Source: Tautonia marina | Lineage (GTDB): Bacteria > Planctomycetota > Planctomycetia > Isosphaerales > Isosphaeraceae | DNA: 64,000 nt | NCBI RefSeq assembly: GCF_009177065.1 | Contig: NZ_WEZF01000009.1 | Span: 186,001-250,000, forward strand | Direction: 5' to 3' | In this document: positions 9,633 to 17,989 of the stretch, piece after piece | How positions within the stretch are numbered: the first letter of the stretch is position 1 | Layout: every line of letters begins with the position of its first letter | Notes under the pieces: generated by a model | The model's input: only the letters and a program-made list of their open reading frames with translations | Told to the model about the DNA's origin: nothing | Database searches by the model: none | Position numbers and translations under genes: made by a program

Positions 9633-9695
9633 GCTTATCGGCATCAACTCTTGCTCTGAGGGATTGAGGTCGCATGCCAAACCCCTCTCGCTGGG

Positions 9696-10226
9696 TCAGG
9701 CACGATCTTCAGGAATCGCGGGTTTCGGGTTCTCGAGCTTGGCTTCCTCATTCTGAATGTAATGCTTGAGGTAGCCGAGAAACGTAGGCAATCCCTCTGC
9801 CTCCCACGCCGACTCGATCTGCTCCTTGTACTTCTGATTGGCCGCCTGCAAGGCTCGAAAGGCCTCCGCCTCGGGCGAGGACGGATCAGGCGGGGCAACC
9901 TGATCGTGCGAGTTGACCGAAAGCAAGAACCCGGCATCCGACGGCCAGGGCTGCACCTGCAACTTCATGTGCGGATATCTTGCGTTCCCAAGACGGATCG
10001 CATAAATCGGCGATCCCTCAGGGCCGGAACTCGACGCCTCAAAAATCTGACGGTCGTGCAAGGGAACAGGGCCGGGGGCCTCTCGCCAGGCCAGGCGTCG
10101 ACGCACCGCCTCGGGAACGGTTCCCTCAGGGTAGGCACGTTCCAGATAAATCGAGATGGCCCGCTCCAGGTCTGCTCGGGCGATGCCATCGGTCGGGTCC
10201 GGGGTCGTCTCCGGATTGAGCCCCAT
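9696..10226 (-). CDS. Conserved-looking hypothetical protein, 176 aa
   Basis: No family recognised. The protein is soluble, without signal peptide or membrane segment. It begins GLNPETTPDPTDGIARADL, has a predicted helical N-terminal region (DLERAISIYLERAYPEG), a beta-rich middle (YAIRLGNARYPHMKLQVQPW) and a helical, charged C-terminus. The ATG at 10226 has a strong GGAAGGGG upstream; the frame is open further upstream to 10283. It is convergent with the histidine kinase gene (63 bp apart) and stands alone. Amino-acid composition and the good ribosome site support a real gene. Function unknown. Confidence 0.72.
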   Translation of the reverse strand: MGLNPETTPDPTDGIARADLERAISIYLERAYPEGTVPEAVRRRLAWREAPGPVPLHDRQIFEASSSGPEGSPIYAIRLGNARYPHMKLQVQPWPSDAGFLLSVNSHDQVAPPDPSSPEAEAFRALQAANQKYKEQIESAWEAEGLPTFLGYLKHYIQNEEAKLENPKPAIPEDRA

Positions 10227-10331
10227 CGCTGTTCCCCTTCCGTCTCCGATCGGCATCGCCTGGAGACTCTGCCTCGTCCACAATCAGTAGGATGATCCTA
10301 TTCTACGATGAGAACGGAGCACGTCGCTACG

Positions 10332-10375
10332 GCACGTTTTCCTAGGCTCACAGATCGACTGGAAAACGAGCGTGC
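10332..10375 (-). terminator. Weak hairpin between the epimerase and hypothetical genes
   Basis: CGTTTTCC (10335-10342) pairs perfectly with GGAAAACG (10361-10368) around an 18-nt loop. It lies downstream of the epimerase stop on the minus strand. No T-tract is seen, so terminator function is tentative. Confidence 0.28.
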
Positions 10376-10428
10376 TTCACCGGAAACCTTGATCGACGGA
10401 CTCAGGCCTGGTCGGGAGCGGCGACCGT

Positions 10429-11487
10429 TCACGGATCGCGGCGCTCGGTGTCCTGATCAAGGAACCAGCGGACCGTCTGTGCAATGCTCTCCGCATTTCC
10501 GAGGGTGGGAGTCCAACCCAGTCGCGATCGAGCCTTCTCGGTGCTGTACCAGATCCGTCGAGCCATCAGCCAGGTTGCATACCGGGTGATGATCGGAGCC
10601 TTCGGCCATCGCATGAGCCGGGCATAGGCTTCAATGACCAGCGAACCGCCGAACACCAGCGGATAGAAATGCGGCAGCCGACGATACCACCGAGGGGGTC
10701 CCGCCCCGGCGGCCTCGGCGAAGTAATGAATGAACTCGCGCTGGGTCATCGGCCCCTGGTCGGTAATGTTGTACGCCTCCCCCACCGAAGAGGGGTCCTC
10801 GGCCGCGAGGATACAGGCATTCGCAACATTTCCGGCATAGATCGCGCTCAACGGGTTATCTCCGGGGCCGATCACGGGAATTCCGGCCCCTCGCATACGA
10901 TTGATCATGCGAGCCACCGTCGTCCGATCACGCTCTCCGTAGAGCCAGCTTGGGCGGATGACGGTGAGGGGAAGCCCTTCCTCCTTCGCCAGTCGCCAGA
11001 GGATGCGTTCGGATTCGACCTTGCTGATCGTGTAGTAATCCCAGGGCCACCAAAGGCCGACGCCGAGTGGGTGGTCCTCGGTGATCGCCTGACCCGTCCT
11101 GGGCGGATGGCCATAGGCACTGGTCGAGCTGATGTGCAGAAAGCGATCGACCCCGGCAATGATCGCCGCTCGGGCGAGTGACTCGGTCGCATCCAGGCAG
11201 GCGGATTGGAACTCGTCCCAGGTTCCCCAGTCGCCCACCTTCGCCGCGGCGTGATACACCACTCGGGCTCCTCGGAGCGCCTCGGCACAGGAGTTCGGAT
11301 CGGTGAGATCACCGATCACGAGTTCCACCCCGATCGATTCGAGGAAGCTCGTGTCGCTGGTCGCCCGGACCAGAGCGCGAACCGGCTCTCCGCGAGCGAC
11401 GAGCTGTTCGGCGAGATGGCTGCCGAGCAAACCCGTGGCGCCGGTGACGAGGCAGGGGCGGCTGAGAGGACCATTGGGATCGTTCAT
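10429..11487 (-). CDS. NAD-dependent epimerase/dehydratase (extended SDR)
   Basis: 352 residues of the extended short-chain dehydrogenase family, which act on nucleotide-sugars, sterols or flavonoid-like substrates. Seen: N-terminal Rossmann motif TGATGLLG (residues 15-22), an acidic GDLTD segment, a HISSTSAYG strand with the catalytic Ser, and the Tyr152-xxx-Lys156 pair in YYTISK. The IRPSWLYG segment is typical of the substrate-binding lobe. Starts at ATG 11487. The C-terminal half has hydrophobic helices (PHFYPLVFGGSLVIEAYARLM) resembling 3-beta-hydroxysteroid-dehydrogenase-like SDRs, so a lipid or isoprenoid substrate is as likely as a sugar. It stands alone on the minus strand, divergent from the export cluster. 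Specific substrate unknown. Confidence 0.88.
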   Translation of the reverse strand: MNDPNGPLSRPCLVTGATGLLGSHLAEQLVARGEPVRALVRATSDTSFLESIGVELVIGDLTDPNSCAEALRGARVVYHAAAKVGDWGTWDEFQSACLDATESLARAAIIAGVDRFLHISSTSAYGHPPRTGQAITEDHPLGVGLWWPWDYYTISKVESERILWRLAKEEGLPLTVIRPSWLYGERDRTTVARMINRMRGAGIPVIGPGDNPLSAIYAGNVANACILAAEDPSSVGEAYNITDQGPMTQREFIHYFAEAAGAGPPRWYRRLPHFYPLVFGGSLVIEAYARLMRWPKAPIITRYATWLMARRIWYSTEKARSRLGWTPTLGNAESIAQTVRWFLDQDTERRDP

Positions 11488-11951
11488 CGAGTCAATTGGT
11501 CACAAGGGTCCAGGAGTTGAGGGGCGCAACACGAATCCAGAGCCATCGTTTCGTGCCATCGGTGCGCCGGAAACGCCGATCGGAGGATACCGCCGGACCG
11601 TTCCAGGCGGCAAGCGGATCGGCGAGGACCTCACACAAGTCACGGAGCAAGAGCGAGGCGGAGGGAGAAGCGGCGGCGCCGCGGTGTCTGCGGTCTTGCG
11701 ATGCTACGGGTGGAGGGATTCGGCCGTTCATTGGAGTCGGGTCCAGAAAATTCGGAACGGCCTGGAAAAAGTTCCGGGAAGGGTGAAGGCGGAGACGTCC
11801 CGTTGGAGTAGCCGGGTCTATACGTCTCGCCGACGCGAGCGTTCAGATCCGGCGTGACGGCCCCCCTTGTCGGGAAACGCCTGGGACCGAGACCACGAGC
11901 GCGGGTCGGCCGGACTTCGAGAGCGAACGCCTAACTCCTCGGGGCTGCCAA
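11488..11951. other. 464-bp divergent intergenic region before the export cluster
   Basis: Lies between divergent starts at 11487 and 11952, so it should hold promoters for both. No clear -35/-10 pair could be assigned. One inverted repeat, CGGAAC (11753-11758) with GTTCCG (11771-11776), spaced 12 bp, could be an operator. Short open frames here lack coding character. Confidence 0.4.
11753..11776. repeat. Short inverted repeat, possible operator
   Basis: Perfect 6-bp arms CGGAAC and GTTCCG separated by 12 bp, about 175 bp upstream of the first export-cluster gene. Arms this short can occur by chance. Confidence 0.22.
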
Positions 11952-14069
11952 ATGGCCGAAGACACGACCAAGACGCAAGAGCCGCAGCAACAGCCGATCG
12001 ATCCCGGCCTGCTTGAGCAGACCAAGAACCAGATCCGGACGCTCGTCGCCGAGATCGCCGATCTGGCTGATTCCGACATCCAGCCACCGGAATTCTCTCA
12101 GGAGTTCCTGACCCGCGCCGTCGCCGCGGTGGCCGCCTCGGGCGGTGCGCTCTGGATGCTCGACAATCGGGGCACGCTGAAGCTCCAGAATCATGTTGAA
12201 TTTCAACTGACCGGCTTGCTCGATGGCCGGGTGCGCACCCAACCGCACGATATTCTGCTCGGCACGATCTTTCAGGCCGCACAGGCCCAGATCATTCCGC
12301 CGGGAGCCACCATCGAAGGGGTGCCCGGCGCAGGTAACCCGACGGCCTTTGCCCTGATCCTCTCCCCCTTGATCGTCGACAAGCAGGTGGTCGGCCTGGT
12401 CGAGATCCTGATGGACCCGACCCGCCGCGCGGCCACGCAAAAAAGCACGCTCCGGTTTGTCGGCGACCTCTGCGACCTGGCAGCGCAGTATCTGAAGAAT
12501 CGCCAGATGCGGCAGATGATGTCGCAGCAGAAGCTCTGGAACCAGCTCGAAGGCTTCACCCACGCCATTCACGCCTCGCTCGACCTCCAGGAAACCGCCT
12601 TCGCCGTGGCCAACGACGGCAAACGCCTGATCGGCTGCGACCGCCTGAGCGTTGCCCTGAAGATCGGCGGCCGAACGATGGTCGAAGCCGTCAGCGGCCA
12701 GGAAGTGGTCGAACAACGGTCGAACCTCATCCGAGAGCTGACGAAACTTTGCAAGCTCGTAATCAAGTCGGGCGAAGACCTCGTCTACACGGGGGACACC
12801 GAAGGGTTCCCGCCCGACATCCGCGATGCCCTGGAAATCTATGTTGATGAGTCGGGCTCGAAGGCCGTCATCATCACCCTGCTGCACCGTCCTGAGGAGC
12901 CGAGCAAGGACGGCAAGGTTCCCGACAAAGTCCCCTTTGGCTGCATCGTGGCCGAGCAGATCGGCGACGAGTTGATTGTCACCGACGTTCACGCCCGGAG
13001 CGAGGTCGTCTCACGGCATGCGTCGACGGCGCTTTACAACGCTCAGGAACATCATCGCATTTTCCTGAGACCCGTACTCAAGGCACTCGGTTCTCCCTGG
13101 CGGATGTTCCGGGGACGGACTCTGGCGAAGATCGCCGCGGTGCTGGGTATCGTCGCCGCCGTCGTGCTTGTGATGGCCTTCGTCCCCTGGAAACTGACAA
13201 TCGAAGGCAAAGGATCCATCCTTCCGGAAGAACGTCGGAACACCTATGCCCCGCTTTCCGCTCGGGTGGCCCAGGTTCACGTTGAACACGGCGACCTCGT
13301 GCGGGCCGGGGAACCGATGGTGACGCTCTACAGTGAGGAATTACTCAAGCAGCTCGAACAGGTTCAGGCCGACCGTTCCTATTATGGTGCCCAGGCCGCC
13401 ACGCTCGAACGGCGGATCAACCAGACAACCGACTACAACGAGCGCCCCATCCTCGCAGGCCAGGAAGAAGAAGCTCGCATTCGTTACGAGAGTGCGACCG
13501 AGCAACTGGAAATCATTCGAGAACAACTGGAGCAGTTGAATGTGACGGCTCCCCACGATGGCACAATCGTGACCTGGGAGGTGCGGAAGAACTTGCTGGG
13601 CAGGCCGGTGGAAATCGGCCAGGAACTTGTCTCGGTCGCCTCGACCAGCGGTGACTGGATCTTGGAAGTGAACGTGACGGACGACGACATGGCTCCAATT
13701 CTTGCCGCCGAACAGCGATTGAGGGATAAGATCGCCAGGGGAGACGCCTCACCCGACGAAGCGCTCAAGGCCTACTTCGTTCTGGCAACCGACCCGGAGA
13801 AGCGATATCCGGGTTACGTCCGCCGGATCGCATCGATGGCCCAGACGGTTGAAGGGGAACACGTCGTCAAGATTACGGTCGGGTTCAGCGACGAAGTGCG
13901 TGATCAGATCATCGCCCGGAGTCAGAACACCGATCGCGGTTTGCGATCCGGTGCCGAGGTTCGAGCCCGGATCGAATGTGGCGATGAACGGATGGCCTAC
14001 GTCGTCTTCCGAAAGGTCATCAATGCCTTCCACGAAACGGTCTTGTTCCGCTGGCCGTTCATGAATTGA
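11952..14069 (+). CDS. GAF-domain membrane-fusion (HlyD-like) protein
   Basis: 705 residues with an unusual order. Residues about 50-180 and 200-365 look like two GAF-type sensory domains in the cytoplasm. A single transmembrane helix follows (about 391-413, rich in Ala/Val/Ile). After it comes an HlyD-type periplasmic adaptor: first half-lipoyl strand set near 420-460 (YAPLSARVAQVHVEHGDLV), a coiled-coil hairpin at about 463-528, second half-lipoyl segment (VTAPHDGTIVTWEV) and a beta-barrel region to the end. HlyD proteins bridge inner-membrane transporters to the outer membrane; GAF domains bind small ligands or mediate dimerisation. The fusion suggests ligand-controlled export. It is followed after 73 bp by a second adaptor and then the protease gene. 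Domain calls were made by eye from motif patterns; the HlyD part is firmer than the GAF part. Confidence 0.82.
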   Translation: MAEDTTKTQEPQQQPIDPGLLEQTKNQIRTLVAEIADLADSDIQPPEFSQEFLTRAVAAVAASGGALWMLDNRGTLKLQNHVEFQLTGLLDGRVRTQPHDILLGTIFQAAQAQIIPPGATIEGVPGAGNPTAFALILSPLIVDKQVVGLVEILMDPTRRAATQKSTLRFVGDLCDLAAQYLKNRQMRQMMSQQKLWNQLEGFTHAIHASLDLQETAFAVANDGKRLIGCDRLSVALKIGGRTMVEAVSGQEVVEQRSNLIRELTKLCKLVIKSGEDLVYTGDTEGFPPDIRDALEIYVDESGSKAVIITLLHRPEEPSKDGKVPDKVPFGCIVAEQIGDELIVTDVHARSEVVSRHASTALYNAQEHHRIFLRPVLKALGSPWRMFRGRTLAKIAAVLGIVAAVVLVMAFVPWKLTIEGKGSILPEERRNTYAPLSARVAQVHVEHGDLVRAGEPMVTLYSEELLKQLEQVQADRSYYGAQAATLERRINQTTDYNERPILAGQEEEARIRYESATEQLEIIREQLEQLNVTAPHDGTIVTWEVRKNLLGRPVEIGQELVSVASTSGDWILEVNVTDDDMAPILAAEQRLRDKIARGDASPDEALKAYFVLATDPEKRYPGYVRRIASMAQTVEGEHVVKITVGFSDEVRDQIIARSQNTDRGLRSGAEVRARIECGDERMAYVVFRKVINAFHETVLFRWPFMN

Positions 14070-14142
14070 TCGGGAACGTCCCAGCATCGTTTCCTCCTCA
14101 ACACTCGTTGAACGTTCGGCCCCTCCAGCGGAGACACGAGCC

Positions 14143-15141
14143 ATGCAGACGATCGTGAAGACCACTCTGGCCGCTGCCCTCGTCGCAAGCCTCTCTGTTG
14201 CGATGATTGCTCCCGTCCGGGCACAGCAGCCGACCATCTCGTCGAACGGCCAGGTGCAAACCCTGGTCGTGCCGGGCAACATCGAATGGATCGAGCGAGC
14301 AGCCCTGGCCGCTCGGCGCGAAGGGATCTTGCGGCATATCGAAAAGTCGATTGGCCAGGAGATCAAGCGAGGCGACCTGGTGGCTTATCTCGATTCCACC
14401 ATGGCCGAGCTGGCCCGAACCAAGGCGGAGATGTTCGCCAAGGACACCTCAGCCATTGAAATGGCTGAGGCCGAACGGGAAGTCGCCGCCACCAACGCCG
14501 CGCGGGCTTACCGTCTTCGCGACATTAATTCGAAGGAAGAGTACGAACTGCGCCAGGCCCAGTTCAAGGTGGCCGACGCCAAGCTCAAGGAAGAGAAGTC
14601 CAAATATGAGCAGGCCGCTCAGGAACTAAAAATGGCCGAAGAGGCCGTCGCCGAGCATCAGATTCTCGCACCGTTCGACGGCGAGGTCTTGCAGCAGATC
14701 AAGTACCCCGGCGAGGCCGTGCAGTCGATGGAGCCGGTCGTTCACGTTGCCCGGACCGACCGAGTCCGGTTCCAGGGATACGTTCCGCTGGAAATGGCCT
14801 ATCAGCTCCGCAAGGGGATGGTGGTGGATGTTCAGCCGGTCATCGAAGGGGAACAGATTCCGATCACGCAGAAACGGTTCCGAGGCCGAATCGTCTACAT
14901 CAGCCCCGAACTGGCCTTCGCCAAGACCCGAGCCGAGGTCGAGATCAAGGCGGATATCATCAACAACATTGACAAGGAATTGCGGGTTGGCCACAAGGCC
15001 AACATGACGGTCTACCTGACCGACGACCCGAACCTTATTCCTGCTCCTCCGGAAGACATGCTGCCGGTGATTCCCGATCCGACGCCGACCCCGCCGGTGA
15101 TTGGTCGCCGGATGGATTTGGGAGCAAACGCAGCTCAATAA
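14143..15141 (+). CDS. Periplasmic HlyD/RND-type adaptor subunit
   Basis: 332 residues. Residues 1-27 are a signal peptide ending PVRA. The mature part has a half-lipoyl segment (AARREGILRHIEKSIGQEIKRG), a long coiled-coil hairpin about residues 85-165 rich in Ala/Glu/Lys, and the return half-lipoyl strand ILAPFDGEVLQQIKYPGEAV. A beta-barrel domain follows (VRFQGYVPLEMAYQLRKGM), then a Pro-rich tail (DPTPTPPVIG). There is no transmembrane helix after the signal. ATG at 14143 has GGAG 9 bases upstream. It lies 73 bp after the GAF-HlyD gene and 216 bp before the protease fusion, so the operon is plausible. Membrane-fusion proteins of this class oligomerise around the transporter exit. Confidence 0.88.
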   Translation: MQTIVKTTLAAALVASLSVAMIAPVRAQQPTISSNGQVQTLVVPGNIEWIERAALAARREGILRHIEKSIGQEIKRGDLVAYLDSTMAELARTKAEMFAKDTSAIEMAEAEREVAATNAARAYRLRDINSKEEYELRQAQFKVADAKLKEEKSKYEQAAQELKMAEEAVAEHQILAPFDGEVLQQIKYPGEAVQSMEPVVHVARTDRVRFQGYVPLEMAYQLRKGMVVDVQPVIEGEQIPITQKRFRGRIVYISPELAFAKTRAEVEIKADIINNIDKELRVGHKANMTVYLTDDPNLIPAPPEDMLPVIPDPTPTPPVIGRRMDLGANAAQ

Positions 15142-15189
15142 CGAGTTCGGAGCCGCTCATCAGGTCTTCCACGAAGATGTTCATGGCAA

Positions 15190-15302
15190 TTCCTCCTCAG
15201 GCAACCGCGGGGCGAGGAAGGCCAATTGCCGGGTGAGGGGCCCACAACCGATGGCCAGGCCCCCTGAACCCGGCCCCCCCCTCTGCGATCGAGCGAGGGG
15301 GG
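15190..15302 (+). repeat. Degenerate REP-like GC repeat in the export cluster
   Basis: Contains GCCGGGTGAGGGG preceded by GCGAGGAAGGCC, resembling the right half of the element inside the GT9 gene at 55190-55259. It runs into the C-run/G-run hairpin at 15276-15302. Similarity is partial and judged by eye. Confidence 0.35.
15276..15302 (+). terminator. Strong hairpin between adaptor and protease genes
   Basis: CCCCCCTC (15276-15283) pairs perfectly with GAGGGGGG (15295-15302) around an 11-nt loop. No T-tract follows, so it may be an attenuator, RNA-stability element or REP arm rather than a full terminator. It lies 56 bp before the protease start. Confidence 0.42.
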
Positions 15303-15357
15303 AGATAGGACCGGACCCCGCTCGAACCGTGATTGCCGAGAAAAGGGCCGCTCACCG

Positions 15358-17583
15358 ATGCTCCGAGACCCCAGCCAATCCGCTTCGGTGCCTGCCGGTC
15401 AGGCGGCCGAATACCTCACCGCCCGCTTGCGGCCCGACCTCGTCGTGCAACCGGTCCCTTATGAGGGCGTGACCCACTACGTCATCAAGGACCCGATCGC
15501 CCTGAAGTACTTCCGGTTCAAGTCTGAGGAGTACTTCCTGCTCCAGGAACTTGACGGCAAGAAAACACTTCAGGATATCAAGCGAGCCTTTGAGCGCAAG
15601 TTCCGGCCCCAGACGATTACCGTCGAAGACCTGCTCCGGTTCGTCGCCCAGTTGCACGAGGCAAGCCTCGTCCTGGTTGACACTCCTGAGCAAGCCAAGG
15701 CTCTGGTCAAACGGAAGAAGAAGAACCGCTGGAAGAAGATCAAGCAGACCGCCGCGAACATTCTCTATATCAAGATCCCGATTATCGATCCGGAAAAGCT
15801 GCTGACGTGGATGTATCCCTATTTCCGATGGCTTTTCACGTCATACTTCGTGATCTTTAGCCTCGGGATGATGCTGGCGGCGCTGACTCTTGTCTTCGCG
15901 CAGTGGGACACATTCACCACCAAATTGCCGACGTTCGAAAGCTTCTTCAACTGGCGAACGCTCCCGTCTCTCTGGCTAAGTCTGGCCGTCGTGAAAATCA
16001 TTCACGAGTTCGGCCACGGCCTCACGGCCAAGCATTACGGTTCGGAAGTCCATGAGATGGGCATTCTGTTCCTGGTGCTCACCCCGGCCCTCTATTGCGA
16101 CGTGACCGACAGCTGGCTCTTGCCGAACAAGTGGAAACGCATCTGGATTGCTGGGGCAGGCATCTACGTCGAGTGCTTCCTCGCGGCCCTCGCCACCTTC
16201 GTCTGGTGGAACACCCAGCCAGGCCTGTTCAACAGCCTGATGCTCTCAACCATGTTCATCTGCTCGGTGAACACGATTCTCTTTAATGCAAATCCGCTGC
16301 TGCGATACGATGGTTACTACGTCGCCTCCGACTACCTGGAGATTCCGAACCTCCGGATCAAGTCGACCCAGTTCTTCACCTACGCGTTCCAGGAAAAGGT
16401 GCTCGGCCTGGAGGTCCCAGTTCAGAGCTACATGCCGCGATCGCGTCGCGCCCTGTTCGTGACGTATGCCGTCGCATCGTACCTCTACCGGTGGTTCATC
16501 ACCTTCAGCATCATCTTCTTCCTGTACCATTTCTTGCCGCCGAAGCTCCGGGTCATCAGCGCAATGCTGGCGATGGGAGCCCTGGTGCCGCTCCTGTTCA
16601 TGCCGATGTGGCAGATCGTCAAGTTCGTCCGCCAACCCGGGAGGATGCGCAAAGTGAAGAAGGTCCGAGCGGCGGCTTGCTTCGCCGTGGCGGCGGCCGT
16701 GATCGCCTTGATCCTGCTGATCCCGACGCCGCTGCGGATCAAGGGGACGCTCGTGCTTCGTCCCGCCAAGCCCGATCGTATTTACGTCGAGGTCCCCGGC
16801 CGTCTGGTCTCAATCGATGTTCGAGACAATCAGCCTGTCGAAGGGCCCCGTGACGATGGCAGCCCCGGCACCGTCATCGCCCGCCTGAGCAACCTCGACC
16901 TGCTCCGCGAAGTCAGCGAGTTGAACGAGGAAATCCAGGTCAACGAGGTCAAGGCTCGTGTCTACGACCAGACCAGCGGCAACAATCCACTGAACCGCGT
17001 ACTTCACCTGGAAACGGTTGACATGATCGAGCAGGACCTCCAGCCAAAGCTCGATGTGGCGATCGATCAGCAAGGGAAGCTCGTCCTGACCGCCGCCCGA
17101 GACGGTGTGGTCATGGGGATTCCGAACCGAGAGGTGACCGGCTCGTTCATGAGACCCGGCGACCTTTTCTGTGAAGTTGGCGACCCGAAGCAACTGGAGG
17201 CCCATCTGCTGATCGATCAATCGGATATCGATCTGATCAAGCAGGATTCCGAGAACTCCAAAGCCAAGGCCTGGGTCAAAATCTACGGCAAATCCCACGA
17301 GACGATTCTCAGCCACGTCGAAGAGATTGCCCGCCGCAACCAAGAGGAAATTCCTCCCGAGCTTTCGAACCTCGCGGGCGGCGAAATCGCCACTCAGCCA
17401 GACGAGGAAACCGGCGGAGCCCGGCCGCTGACCACCGTCTATGAGGTCGTGATCCCGATCGACAACTCCAACCTCTCCCTCCACCCCGGCCAGCGCGGCA
17501 TGGCCAAGATCGACGGCGGCACTGCTACCCTCGGCTGGTGGATCTGGCGGACGATCACCAAGACTTTCCGGTTCGTCCTCTGA
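15358..17583 (+). CDS. PqqD-like / M50 site-2-type protease / HlyD fusion
   Basis: 741 residues. Residues about 20-110 resemble a PqqD-type winged helix (peptide-recognition element): ALKYFRFKSEEYFLLQELDG then an ITVEDLLRFVAQLHE helix. A basic stretch (KRKKKNRWKKIK) precedes several transmembrane helices. The zinc site is HEFGH at 216-220, and the third ligand is Asp318 in NPLLRYDGYY (312-321), the standard layout of M50 site-2 proteases. More membrane helices follow to about 458. The C-terminal 280 residues are HlyD-like: IKGTLVLRPAKPDRIYVEV, a helical hairpin, TAARDGVVMGIPNREV and a final barrel. The protein could recognise, cut and hand over a peptide to an exporter. All catalytic residues are present. 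It is predicted to sit in the inner membrane, operonic with the two adaptors upstream and near the ABC exporter downstream. Confidence 0.88.
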   Translation: MLRDPSQSASVPAGQAAEYLTARLRPDLVVQPVPYEGVTHYVIKDPIALKYFRFKSEEYFLLQELDGKKTLQDIKRAFERKFRPQTITVEDLLRFVAQLHEASLVLVDTPEQAKALVKRKKKNRWKKIKQTAANILYIKIPIIDPEKLLTWMYPYFRWLFTSYFVIFSLGMMLAALTLVFAQWDTFTTKLPTFESFFNWRTLPSLWLSLAVVKIIHEFGHGLTAKHYGSEVHEMGILFLVLTPALYCDVTDSWLLPNKWKRIWIAGAGIYVECFLAALATFVWWNTQPGLFNSLMLSTMFICSVNTILFNANPLLRYDGYYVASDYLEIPNLRIKSTQFFTYAFQEKVLGLEVPVQSYMPRSRRALFVTYAVASYLYRWFITFSIIFFLYHFLPPKLRVISAMLAMGALVPLLFMPMWQIVKFVRQPGRMRKVKKVRAAACFAVAAAVIALILLIPTPLRIKGTLVLRPAKPDRIYVEVPGRLVSIDVRDNQPVEGPRDDGSPGTVIARLSNLDLLREVSELNEEIQVNEVKARVYDQTSGNNPLNRVLHLETVDMIEQDLQPKLDVAIDQQGKLVLTAARDGVVMGIPNREVTGSFMRPGDLFCEVGDPKQLEAHLLIDQSDIDLIKQDSENSKAKAWVKIYGKSHETILSHVEEIARRNQEEIPPELSNLAGGEIATQPDEETGGARPLTTVYEVVIPIDNSNLSLHPGQRGMAKIDGGTATLGWWIWRTITKTFRFVL

Positions 17584-17989
17584 GACGATTCCCGCAGGAA
17601 CGCTCTTCGCATTCGATTGCTCAAGGCTGGCCGGCTTCCCAGTGGAGGCCGCCGGCCTTGTGCGTTTCTGGCCACGGAACATTTCAACACGTCTGCTTCT
17701 GATCGCCGTCATCAACCAGTCGAGCCTTTGTCAGATTTTTTCTCAAGCTCAAAAACACAGAAGACTTTGATGGAATGCCGACTCTCCTCAATCCATGGTA
17801 GGGTAGCGACGGCCGTTCCCAGGCCGTCGCGTGCGGACATTCCCGAGAGAAGTCAGCTTGTCAGAATCGGCGAGGAGTGGTACACCTCTCATGACCCCAG
17901 CCCCGACCGCGCGTAGGCAACTGCGCATCGCAAGCAGTCGGGTTCGGCAAGGACGCCCGAGGGTTTCACGTCGACGGTCTGGCGCACTC
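17584..17989. other. 406-bp gap between protease fusion and ABC exporter
   Basis: Holds a candidate terminator at 17623-17659 and an AT-richer patch at about 17730-17775. An in-frame ATG at 17891 with GAGGAG 13 bases upstream could extend the ABC protein by 33 residues. A 48-codon open frame from 17770 has no recognisable motif and was not called. No substrate-peptide gene is evident. Confidence 0.45.
17623..17659 (+). terminator. Candidate terminator after the protease fusion
   Basis: AAGGCTGGC (17623-17631) pairs with GCCGGCCTT (17651-17659), 9 bp with one G-T pair, 40 bp after the stop. It is followed by GTGCGTTTC, only a weak T-run. Confidence 0.42.

Noticed and set aside
17770-17916. 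48-codon open frame before the ABC exporter, possible substrate peptide
   Set aside because: No leader-like or core-like pattern, no good ribosome site, and it runs into the possible upstream start region of the ABC gene.
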